Shown here in pieces: positions 7,418 through 14,956 of a stretch of DNA of 37,582 nucleotides (position 1 is the stretch's first letter; the number at the start of each line of letters is the position of its first letter). The stretch lies in the NCBI GenBank assembly GCA_905233745.1, contig CAJODA010000014.1, positions 1 to 37,582 on the forward strand, in the 5' to 3' direction. The DNA is from an uncultured Bacteroidales bacterium. Its GTDB lineage: Bacteria > Bacteroidota > Bacteroidia > Bacteroidales > WCHB1-69. The position numbers and the translations under genes are program-made. The notes under the pieces were generated by a model. That model worked only from the letters and a program-made list of their open reading frames with translations, did no database searches and was not told the origin of the DNA.

Positions 7418-8920
7418 CTATTCATTTATTTCTATTTCTGAGATAATCTTGTTCAATCCTAGAAATTCTGCGCAGGTGAGCGCGGCGCCGATAGTTACTC
7501 CCAGGATGCCATGTGAGTTGATGTTCTGTCCGGTCATGAAGAGGTTGGGAATCTTGGTGCGCTGAGAGACCAGGGTCTGCGTGGGGAAGTTCTTGTCCCG
7601 GATGATGCCATACATGGAACCGTCCTTGGTGGCCGTATAATCGCGGTAAGTGAGAGGCGTGGAGGTTTCGTAGCAATCGATGGCAGACCGGATGCCGGGG
7701 AATGACTTCTCCAACACGTCGATGTAATGCTCGGCCGTGGCCTGCTTGAATTCCAGATAGTCGTCACCGCGATGTCCTACGGTGGTGTCGGCCCATCGGC
7801 TCACTTCGTCAAATTTCATATAGCCAATCATCTCGGCGCTTTGTCCCCATTGTTGGTTGGGTTCGGCACTCTGGTGCATGAACAGGTAGCTTCTCAGCGG
7901 GTCGCCGGGTTTCCGGTCGTTGGCAGTCCATACATCCTCATTTTCATAGTAATAGTAGTTGTAATTGAGATAAGGAGTAGCATTCTCCTTGAATTTGATG
8001 TAGAGGGTGAAGTTGGCAATGGTGTTTTCCAGGTCGTTGATGCGCGAACGGTAGGCTTTCCGGATGAGATGTGTGTCGAGCATTTTGATGGTGGCCTGGG
8101 GGTGGATATTGGATATGAAGTAGTCCGCCTCTATGGTTTCGCCGTTTTTCAGGCGCACACCTGTGGCCTTTGTATGGTTGCAGATGATTTCGGTGACCTC
8201 CTGTCGGGTGAGGACCTCACCTCCGAAAGCGCGTATGGAATTGGCCAGCGAGGTGGCAATGCTGTCACTGCCGCCAATGATACGCCAAGCGCTCTGAATA
8301 TAGAAGTTGTTGATGAGTGCGTGGATGTAGGTGGGTGTCTTGTCGCGCACGCCTGCGTATAAGGGTAGATTGCCGGCCAGCACATTCTGCAGACGGTAAT
8401 TGTCCGTTGTCGATGCGATGAAATCGTTTATGCTGGTCTTGATATAGTCGGCCTCGATGAACACATGGTTCTCCACTTTCCGCAAGTTGTAGAGGGGCGA
8501 GGCATTGGCAATCTCCTTCAATCGGCGAATGTATGTCTCAAGGTCCTTGCGGTTGCCGGGGAACTTTTCGTGCAAGGCATCCACAAAATGATCATATCCC
8601 GATGCATAGCGGTATTGTTCTCCTCCTATGGATAAGATGTCGTAACCGTTTTCATCCAGACGACTTAGTTTAACGTCATCCAGCAGGTTCAGATAATGGA
8701 ACAGGCGGTTCAGAATCTGCCCCTCCATCATGCTGCCAATGTAGTGCATTCCAGTGTCAAACTTAATGCCGAAGCGCTTGAAAGTCTGCAAACATCCGCC
8801 AATTTGGGCGTTCTTTTCCAGCAACAGCACTTTGAAGCCGTTCTTGGAGAGCATGTAACCGCATACTAATCCTCCTAGTCCAGTTCCAAGTATTACAATG
8901 TCGTATTTGTTGTTGGTCAT
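7418..8920 (-). CDS. CrtI/RetSat-like NAD(P)/FAD-dependent oxidoreductase
   Basis: A 500-residue flavoprotein of the phytoene desaturase/all-trans-retinol 13,14-reductase superfamily, which desaturates, saturates or isomerises polyene or lipid chains. The dinucleotide-binding loop GTGLGG is at 12-17, with Glu35 (VLLLEKNAQIGG) for the adenosine ribose. The C-terminal FAD motif is NLFMTGQNINSHGILGVTIGAALTC near 462-486. Its length fits the family. It starts 27 bases after the stop of the MMPL/acyltransferase fusion and is very likely cotranscribed. Members of this superfamily occur in Bacteroidetes flexirubin/aryl-polyene clusters and in carotenoid clusters; no phytoene synthase is present here, so a carotenoid role is less likely. 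The substrate is inferred, not shown. Confidence 0.88.
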   Translation of the reverse strand: MTNNKYDIVILGTGLGGLVCGYMLSKNGFKVLLLEKNAQIGGCLQTFKRFGIKFDTGMHYIGSMMEGQILNRLFHYLNLLDDVKLSRLDENGYDILSIGGEQYRYASGYDHFVDALHEKFPGNRKDLETYIRRLKEIANASPLYNLRKVENHVFIEADYIKTSINDFIASTTDNYRLQNVLAGNLPLYAGVRDKTPTYIHALINNFYIQSAWRIIGGSDSIATSLANSIRAFGGEVLTRQEVTEIICNHTKATGVRLKNGETIEADYFISNIHPQATIKMLDTHLIRKAYRSRINDLENTIANFTLYIKFKENATPYLNYNYYYYENEDVWTANDRKPGDPLRSYLFMHQSAEPNQQWGQSAEMIGYMKFDEVSRWADTTVGHRGDDYLEFKQATAEHYIDVLEKSFPGIRSAIDCYETSTPLTYRDYTATKDGSMYGIIRDKNFPTQTLVSQRTKIPNLFMTGQNINSHGILGVTIGAALTCAEFLGLNKIISEIEINE

Positions 8921-8947
8921 ATAGTTGCGGTTTTGTATGGGGGTTCG

Positions 8948-11900
8948 TTAAAACAGTCTCTTTTCATCTATGACAAAGTCAAAGGCGGTTTCGTCAGGCA
9001 ATACTGAAGTGTGGTGAAGATTGGCTGGCACGGAGGCGCAGTGCTCGGCAAGCGCAATGCAGTCTTCGTCCGGATCGTATGCGGTAACAGCAAGACGCTT
9101 GCGCAGTATGGCGGTGACCAGTGCCAGCTCGCCGTTGCCGCAATGCTTGTATAGCAGTCGGGCGCTGTCCGGTACCTGTTCCAGAGCATTAAGCAGTGTT
9201 TGTATCTGAGAAAGCTTGCGACGGCAGTTCCTGGAAACTTCCTTGCCCTTGTATAGGTAATTGTATCGTACGATGTGACTGACAAATTCCGGGGTGTCGC
9301 ACTGCTCCTTAAGAGCTGCATGTTCGTCAATGAAATAGTGCCTGAACAGACGCGTGGTTTCCAGACAGGTCTTTCCTTTTCTGAAATGGGGATCCTCTTT
9401 GGTAATACGCTCTTTGATAGATATGGTAATCACACTCTTGTGAATGATGGTGTCGCCCTTCGGGAATATTTCGCCAATGCCGTTTGTGATGATTGGCAGG
9501 ATGTCCAGGTCAAGTTTGTCTGCCAAGAAGAATGCCCCTTGGTGGAAACGCAGGATGTTATGGCTTTCCGACCGCGTGCCTTCGGGGAACACCAGCACGG
9601 AATACCCCTTATCCACCATTCCCTTTATCTTATCGAAATTGGATTCCATGTCGACCGTGTTGGGAAAGAAGTCGGCGTTTCTGACAATACGACGGTAGAG
9701 CATGGTGGTCCATGCCCATTTGTTGGTGAGAACGATGATTTTTGGTGCGAGCATCAGAAGGTACATCAAGTCGAAGTGTGACTGGTGATTGCTGATGATG
9801 ACGGCAGGACGGTCAAACTGCTCGTTATTAGGGTTGAGGATGCGGAACGGTGAGCCGGGCATGATACGTGCTGTTGCCCGCAATAGTCTCCGCATCAGCT
9901 CGTGGTATTTGAGCTTGTGCTCGTCCGTACGTCCGCCAAGGCGGAGTGCGAAGAATCCGTATATGCTAAGGATGACAACCCCTGTGAAAAAGAATGGGAA
10001 AGCAATGATGCTTCTGAGGATGCTGGTCAGGGTTACAGGCTGCTGACGGAGCTGGCCTTTTCGTGTGGTCAGCCATTTGAAGAGGATGGGTGGGATGATA
10101 TAGGCCATCAATACTACTGTCAGCATGCCGATGATGGTGACTTGGGCCAGCGACCGCATGGCCGGATGTTTCGCGAATATCAGCATTCCGATGCCGATGA
10201 ACATGATGGAGGATGAAAGAATGATGGAGTTTTTGAACTGCGAGAGCATCTTCCGCCCGTAGGTGTATTCGTAAATCAGCCCTTCGGTCACAAAGATGGA
10301 GTAGTCATCGCCCATGCCGAAGATGAAGGTGGCCAGTATGATGTTGACGATGTTGAAACGGATATTGGTGATGCCCATGATGCCCAGAATCCAGATCCAG
10401 GCGATGAAGAGGGGCAGGAATGCCAAGATGCTGATTTCAAGTCTTCCGAAGGAGAAGAGCAGGAATGCGAAAACGATGAGACCGCAGATGTACAGCACGT
10501 AGTCGAAGTCATGCGACAGGGCACTTACCAACCGGGAGGCGATGGAACTGTCAGTGAAGGCGAACACGTGGCTGTCAATTCTGTTGAGTTGGTCCTCCAC
10601 AGATTGTCGTTCCGCTTTTTTAACTTGTAGAATGTTGTATAACATAACCTTGTTCTCCTCTCTGACTACATAATTAGCGGCCAGCTGGTTGAGAATAGGC
10701 TCGAAATAGTCGACTTCTTGTACGGTATATTGGTGGTTGATGATATCCTTGCAGGGTTGGAAGGCCTCGGGAACAAAACCGTTTGCGCTGGCGGCAGCAT
10801 CCAAGTCTCGGCTGAAGGCATCACGTCGTTCTGACCAGAACGCGTTCCAACGATCAATTTTCTGCTGTTGCAGAGATTTGGACGGCAGGAAATTGCCTGT
10901 TCCGCTAACTTTGGTGACAGGGCTGTTATTTGTTCTTTGCAAAGACAGCAGGGCGCTTTGGATTTGCTCCTGATGTTGCAGGGCTTCTTCCATGGACTCC
11001 CCTTCGGCAAGGCAATAGACCGTGCTGACGGTCGTGTCGGCTTCGGCGCGCAGTTTTTCGAATGCGGCCCGTTGCTCTTTCGTCATGTAGTTGATGTTGT
11101 GCATGTTGGTATCGAAAGAGGTGCGGGAGCTGAATAGGTAGAGCACAACTGTGATGGCTATCACCATCCAGAAAAGACCCTTGACGTTTTCGGGACGGAA
11201 TTCGGCTATGGGGTGGAACGCCAGCCCGCGATCCTTGCCCGGATACCGGTCGCCCATCAGGTGAGGCAGGAATACCAGCACGAAAAGGATGGTGCCCACC
11301 AGCAGCAAGGCGGCAAAAAGTCCGAGGTCGCGCATGGCGTCGGAACTGATGAACAGAAGGCTTAGGAATGCACCCACCGTGGTGATGTTGCCTATGAGCA
11401 GCGGGTTGACGATGTCTTTGATGATCTGTCGCTTGTCGTTGGTTCGCTTGAAGTGCGACAGGAAATGTATGGGATAGTTGATGGCGATGCCGAAAATAAT
11501 GGAGGCCATCCCCACAGCTATGATGGATACGGGATTCTTAACCAAGGCGATTAACCCCAGGGCAAATAATCCTCCGAAGGTGATGGAGACAATGATCAGC
11601 AGGATGCTTCTGAAGTTCCGGTAATAGTAAATTAGCAGAGCCAGGATAAACACCAGCGCCAGGGCAATAGACGTGAAGCTGTCCTTTTTGATTTGCGTGG
11701 AGTTGGTGAGGGACACTTGTGATGCGCCGAAGCAAGAGAGGTGCACTTTGCCACCCATCTCTTTCTCTACGGCGGCCATCGCCTGGTTAATCTGTTCGAT
11801 CAACAGTCCATTGTTCTGCGTCTCGCTCAGCGGGTAGTTGGAGTTGACCACCACGAGGGCCTCGTCTCCCTCCTTGTTGAAGATGTGATCGTTCTCGGTG

Positions 11901-12493
11901 TGATAGCTGTCGTTGAGGTTGAAGGCGCTTAGAGACTGGAGCACATTTGAGGAGAAGAACAGAGGGTCGAGTTGTATCATTGTCCGCATTATGGCTACGG
12001 GTGTCGCGAGCAGCTGCTTGTCGTTGGCCAGCTGCTGCTTCATGTAGTCTGGCGTGACCAACGTGTCCATACGCTTGTAGTCCTCCTCGGTGAGGAAGTA
12101 GGGCAGATTCTGGATGACGAAGTCCATCACCTCGCCCACTTGTTGCTCGTCCACTTGGTAGAAGAGGGATTTGACAAGCCCTGTACTGTCTTCAGTTTCC
12201 AGTTTGTCAGCCAGCAGGTCGGCGGCTTCGGAAAGCAATTCCCGGTCAATGCCGTCGTTGGTGTCGCACTGGGCAATGTTTATAACCAATTTGTTGTCAC
12301 CGCCGATGTGAGCGTAGGCGTCGTTAATGCGCGCATTCTCTTTGTCGTCGGGTAGGAAACGGCCAATGTCCTCCACAAAGGAGAGGCGCAGGGCACTGAA
12401 TACGCACAATCCTATGAGTACGGCGAGCGTGCCCCACAAAATAATGGGACGCTTGCAGAAGAACTCGTAAATGAGTAAGAACAGCCGTTTCAT
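8948..12493 (-). CDS. MMPL/RND exporter fused to PlsC-type acyltransferase
   Basis: A 1181-residue fusion. Residues 1 to about 860 form an RND/MMPL transporter: a first membrane helix, a large periplasmic domain, then two helix bundles with FGIAINYPIHF and GMGDDYSIF (the proton-relay GxxxDY region). About 880-1080 is an acyltransferase domain with the HX4D motif in NHQSHFD near 898 and FPEGTRS near 968. The last 95 residues (KHCGNGELAL, TAYDPDEDC, FDFVI) resemble the start of a class I SAM-methyltransferase fold, shortened. Such exporters move lipids or polyenes across the inner membrane; coupling to an acyltransferase suggests acylation and export of one product. The ATG at 12493 is preferred over an upstream in-frame codon at 12616, which would run through the divergent promoter and into hpt. 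First gene of the minus-strand run. Confidence 0.9.
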   Translation of the reverse strand: MKRLFLLIYEFFCKRPIILWGTLAVLIGLCVFSALRLSFVEDIGRFLPDDKENARINDAYAHIGGDNKLVINIAQCDTNDGIDRELLSEAADLLADKLETEDSTGLVKSLFYQVDEQQVGEVMDFVIQNLPYFLTEEDYKRMDTLVTPDYMKQQLANDKQLLATPVAIMRTMIQLDPLFFSSNVLQSLSAFNLNDSYHTENDHIFNKEGDEALVVVNSNYPLSETQNNGLLIEQINQAMAAVEKEMGGKVHLSCFGASQVSLTNSTQIKKDSFTSIALALVFILALLIYYYRNFRSILLIIVSITFGGLFALGLIALVKNPVSIIAVGMASIIFGIAINYPIHFLSHFKRTNDKRQIIKDIVNPLLIGNITTVGAFLSLLFISSDAMRDLGLFAALLLVGTILFVLVFLPHLMGDRYPGKDRGLAFHPIAEFRPENVKGLFWMVIAITVVLYLFSSRTSFDTNMHNINYMTKEQRAAFEKLRAEADTTVSTVYCLAEGESMEEALQHQEQIQSALLSLQRTNNSPVTKVSGTGNFLPSKSLQQQKIDRWNAFWSERRDAFSRDLDAAASANGFVPEAFQPCKDIINHQYTVQEVDYFEPILNQLAANYVVREENKVMLYNILQVKKAERQSVEDQLNRIDSHVFAFTDSSIASRLVSALSHDFDYVLYICGLIVFAFLLFSFGRLEISILAFLPLFIAWIWILGIMGITNIRFNIVNIILATFIFGMGDDYSIFVTEGLIYEYTYGRKMLSQFKNSIILSSSIMFIGIGMLIFAKHPAMRSLAQVTIIGMLTVVLMAYIIPPILFKWLTTRKGQLRQQPVTLTSILRSIIAFPFFFTGVVILSIYGFFALRLGGRTDEHKLKYHELMRRLLRATARIMPGSPFRILNPNNEQFDRPAVIISNHQSHFDLMYLLMLAPKIIVLTNKWAWTTMLYRRIVRNADFFPNTVDMESNFDKIKGMVDKGYSVLVFPEGTRSESHNILRFHQGAFFLADKLDLDILPIITNGIGEIFPKGDTIIHKSVITISIKERITKEDPHFRKGKTCLETTRLFRHYFIDEHAALKEQCDTPEFVSHIVRYNYLYKGKEVSRNCRRKLSQIQTLLNALEQVPDSARLLYKHCGNGELALVTAILRKRLAVTAYDPDEDCIALAEHCASVPANLHHTSVLPDETAFDFVIDEKRLF

Positions 12494-12516
12494 CAAATGA
12501 TAAAAAATTAAAGCTG

Positions 12517-12524
12517 CAAAAATA
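12517..12524 (-). promoter_or_regulatory. -7 promoter box for the exporter gene run
   Basis: Minus-strand TATTTTTG followed by CAGC, 24 bases before the ATG at 12493, matches TAnnTTTG. It faces away from the hpt box at 12558, so this 95-base spacer is a divergent promoter region. Confidence 0.6.
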
Positions 12525-12557
12525 CAAAAAAAAGATGATGACTTCTTATTTATTTTG

Positions 12558-12565
12558 TACTTTTG
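12558..12565 (+). promoter_or_regulatory. -7 promoter box for hpt
   Basis: TACTTTTG followed by C matches TAnnTTTG, 22 bases before the chosen hpt start at 12588. An alternative upstream ATG at 12555 overlaps this box and is therefore unlikely to be used. Confidence 0.6.
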
Positions 12566-12587
12566 CAAGCATTTTTCAATACTGCTT

Positions 12588-13127
12588 ATGAGCGATTCGA
12601 TTACTATATTAGACAAGACTTTTGTGAAGTTTATTTCTGCGGCGGAAATTGACGCCGCTATTCAGAAAGTTGCTGACCAAATTAACGAAGAATACAAAAA
12701 TGATGACCCTATATTGCTGGTGACACTCAACGGAGCCATCGTGTTTGCTGTTGACCTGCTTAAGAGACTGACCATCCAATGTCGGATCTCTTGTGTCAAG
12801 CTTTCCTCATACAGCGGCACGCACTCCACCAATCATGTGAAAGATCTTATCGGGCTTACAGAAGACCTTCGCGGAAAACGTGTCATCATTCTGGAGGATA
12901 TCATCGATACGGGGCGCACTTACAAGCACATGGTTGAGATGCTAGAACCTTCCGGTTTGAAGGATTTGCGCATCGCCACCATGACCTACAAACCGGAAGC
13001 CTACATGCTGGACCTTCCCATCCACTACTGTGCGTTTTCCATTCCTAATAAGTTTGTTGTGGGCCGCGGCCTGGACTATGACGGCTACGGGCGCAATCTC
13101 CCTGATATTTATCAACTGAAAATCTAA
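12588..13127 (+). CDS. hpt: Hypoxanthine phosphoribosyltransferase
   Basis: A 179-residue type I phosphoribosyltransferase of the purine salvage pathway that converts hypoxanthine (and usually guanine) plus PRPP to IMP (GMP). The PRPP-binding motif VIILEDIIDTGRT lies near residues 102-114, the hypervariable flexible loop includes SSYSGTHSTNH, and the C-terminal FVVGRGLDYDGYGRNLPDIY segment is the typical purine/Mg-binding end of HPRT. The start MSDSITILDKTFV at 12588 matches family length; an upstream ATG at 12555 would add 11 residues and place the start inside the promoter box. First gene of the hpt-adk-dxr-rsgA run; a palindrome lies between it and adk. Confidence 0.94.
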   Translation: MSDSITILDKTFVKFISAAEIDAAIQKVADQINEEYKNDDPILLVTLNGAIVFAVDLLKRLTIQCRISCVKLSSYSGTHSTNHVKDLIGLTEDLRGKRVIILEDIIDTGRTYKHMVEMLEPSGLKDLRIATMTYKPEAYMLDLPIHYCAFSIPNKFVVGRGLDYDGYGRNLPDIYQLKI

Positions 13128-13135
13128 TAATTAGC

Positions 13136-13159
13136 GGAGACGTTTAATTAAACGTCTCC
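13136..13159. repeat. 24-bp perfect palindrome, GRGACG family copy 2
   Basis: Arms GGAGACGTTTAA and TTAAACGTCTCC form a perfect inverted repeat in the 50-base gap between hpt and adk. No T run follows on the plus strand, so readthrough into adk seems possible. The arms match copy 4 at 25783 closely, while the centre differs. Confidence 0.88.
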
Positions 13160-13177
13160 ACCTAAAAATGTATTATT

Positions 13178-13753
13178 ATGCAGACGAATATTGTTCTCTT
13201 TGGTGCCCCCGGTAGCGGAAAAGGCACGCAAGCCAAACTCATTGCTGAAAAATTCGGTTTTGACCATGTATCAACTGGAGATCTCTTCCGTTATGAGATC
13301 TCAAACAAGACTCCGCTTGGACTGAAAGCCCAGGAGATCATCAACAGAGGTGACCTTTGCCCTGATGACATTACATTGGGAATGCTCAACAATCATATCC
13401 AGAAACATGCCGACAGCAAAGGTTTCATCTTTGACGGTGTTCCTCGCACCATCAAACAGGCCGAAATGTTGGATGACAAGAACCTGTTCAAGGATTTGAA
13501 CATTGATATGGTTCTCTATCTCTATGTGGAGATGGAGGAGGTGGAGAAACGAATCCTCAAACGTGCCCAGCTAGAGAATCGTGCCGATGACACACCGGAA
13601 ACCGTGAAGGCGCGAGTGGCCAACTTCTTCGACCAGACCATGCCGCTGGTGGATTACTACAAGAACCAAGGTAAACTCATTCAGCTGAACGGAATGCAAG
13701 ATATTGACCATGTGTTCGCTGATATTTGCAAGACGATTGAAAGCCACCGGTAA
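13178..13753 (+). CDS. adk: Adenylate kinase
   Basis: A 191-residue adenylate kinase, which interconverts ATP plus AMP and two ADP. The P-loop FGAPGSGKGTQ is at about 8-18, the AMP-binding segment DHVSTGDLFRYEI near 28-40, and FDGVPRTIKQAEML near 87-100. The LID is short, with no zinc cysteines (KRAQLENRADDTPETVKAR), as in the shorter bacterial form. Its stop TAA overlaps the dxr ATG by one base (TAATG), indicating translational coupling. Core housekeeping enzyme. Confidence 0.96.
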   Translation: MQTNIVLFGAPGSGKGTQAKLIAEKFGFDHVSTGDLFRYEISNKTPLGLKAQEIINRGDLCPDDITLGMLNNHIQKHADSKGFIFDGVPRTIKQAEMLDDKNLFKDLNIDMVLYLYVEMEEVEKRILKRAQLENRADDTPETVKARVANFFDQTMPLVDYYKNQGKLIQLNGMQDIDHVFADICKTIESHR

Positions 13754-14916
13754 TGAACGAGCAGGCACAAAAGCGTAGAATCGCGCTGTTGGGGTCCACA
13801 GGCTCCATGGGTGTGCAATCTTTGCAGGTCATCGAACAGTATCCGGACCTGCTCCAGCTGGAAGTCATTGCGGCCAATTCAAGTGCCGATTTGCTGATTC
13901 AGCAGGCCTTGACTTACAAGCCGAATATAGTGGTGGTTGTCCAGGAGGACGCATATCGAAAGGTAAAGGAGGCACTCGCCGAGGAAGACATTAAGGTCTT
14001 TTGCGGGGAACAGTCCCTGTGTGATGTGTGCGAGATGGAGTGTGTCGATATGGTGCTCTCTTGCATTGTGGGCGTGGCGGGTTTGCGCCCCATCTATCAC
14101 GCCATTGGCTGTGGCAAGCTCATAGCACTGGCTAACAAAGAGACCCTGGTGGTGGCTGGCGAACTGATGACCCGCAAAGCCAAGGAGTGCCAGGTGCCCA
14201 TTTACCCCGTCGATTCTGAACATTCCGCCATTTTCCAATGTCTGGCTGGCGAGCAGCACAATCCCATTGAGAAGTTGGTTATCACAGCCTCCGGTGGTCC
14301 TTTCCGCGGCTGGAGCAAGGAAGCGTTGCAACAGGTGACGCTTGCCAGCGCGCTCAAGCACCCCAATTGGAATATGGGTCCCAAGGTGACCATCGACAGC
14401 TCCACGCTCATGAACAAAGGTTTGGAGGTGATTGAAGCCAAGTGGCTTTTTGACGTGCCGCTGGAGAATATTGAAGTGGTGGTGCATCCGCAGTCGGTAG
14501 TGCACTCGCTGGTGCAGTTCCGCGACGGCTCCCTCAAAGCGCAGCTCGGCGTACCGGACATGAAGTTGCCCATTCAATATGCGGTCACTTATCCATTGCG
14601 ATTGGAGAACGAATTCCAGAGGTTCGATTTCGCTGATTATCCGAAGCTTACGTTTGAGAAACCCGATCTGGAGACATTCCCTTGTCTGAACATCGCCTAC
14701 GAAGCCTCGCGCCAGGGAGGATGTATGCCTTGTGTGATGAATGCCGCCAACGAGATAGCCGTGCAGTGGTTCCTGCAGGAGAAAATCCGCTATGTGGATA
14801 TCCCCGTCGTCATTGAGGACGCACTGGCCAAGGCCGATTATTGCACGCCGCAATCCGTGGAGGAATACCTGGAAATCGACCGACAGACCAAACAACGAAT
14901 TTGTAGAGACGCATAA
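13753..14916 (+). CDS. dxr: 1-deoxy-D-xylulose 5-phosphate reductoisomerase
   Basis: A 387-residue DXP reductoisomerase, the second enzyme of the MEP isoprenoid pathway; it makes 2-C-methyl-D-erythritol 4-phosphate using NADPH and a divalent metal. The NADPH-binding LLGSTGSMGVQSL is at about 12-24, ANKETLVVAGELM lies near 122, and the metal/substrate region PVDSEHSAIFQCL near 151; Ser/Asn/Lys substrate contacts include TASGGPFRGW, SSTLMNKGLEVIEA and VVHPQSVVHS. The final codons (CRDA and the TAA stop) fall inside a palindromic repeat that continues downstream, so the extreme C-terminus appears to be derived from that repeat. Translationally coupled to adk. Confidence 0.96.
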   Translation: MNEQAQKRRIALLGSTGSMGVQSLQVIEQYPDLLQLEVIAANSSADLLIQQALTYKPNIVVVVQEDAYRKVKEALAEEDIKVFCGEQSLCDVCEMECVDMVLSCIVGVAGLRPIYHAIGCGKLIALANKETLVVAGELMTRKAKECQVPIYPVDSEHSAIFQCLAGEQHNPIEKLVITASGGPFRGWSKEALQQVTLASALKHPNWNMGPKVTIDSSTLMNKGLEVIEAKWLFDVPLENIEVVVHPQSVVHSLVQFRDGSLKAQLGVPDMKLPIQYAVTYPLRLENEFQRFDFADYPKLTFEKPDLETFPCLNIAYEASRQGGCMPCVMNAANEIAVQWFLQEKIRYVDIPVVIEDALAKADYCTPQSVEEYLEIDRQTKQRICRDA

Positions 14917-14931
14917 TCATGCGTCTCTACA
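14902..14931. repeat. 30-bp near-palindrome, GRGACG family copy 3, over dxr stop
   Basis: Arms TGTAGAGACGCAT and ATGCGTCTCTACA pair perfectly around the four-base centre AATC. The left arm encodes the last residues of dxr, and its stop codon TAA falls at 14914-14916. The right arm lies between dxr and rsgA. Confidence 0.88.
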
Positions 14932-14943
14932 CACCAACATATC

Positions 14944-14950
14944 AAGGAGA
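14944..14950 (+). promoter_or_regulatory. Shine-Dalgarno-like site deciding the rsgA start
   Basis: AAGGAGA ends six bases before the ATG at 14957. Shine-Dalgarno sequences are generally rare in Bacteroidetes, so this one is notable and supports the shorter rsgA start. Confidence 0.5.
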
Positions 14951-14956
14951 CACCCT

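Noticed and set aside
7418-8920. Calling the FAD enzyme a phytoene desaturase in a carotenoid cluster
   Set aside because: No phytoene synthase, cyclase or other carotenoid gene is in the window; the broader CrtI/RetSat superfamily call is all that is supported.
12494-12616. An N-terminal extension of the MMPL fusion to 12616
   Set aside because: It would run through both promoter boxes and the start of hpt, and the family N-terminus begins at MKRLFLLIYEFF.
14792-14956. An rsgA start inside dxr
   Set aside because: The extra 55 residues are out of frame with dxr, lack OB-fold similarity, and a ribosome-binding-like site precedes the ATG at 14957.
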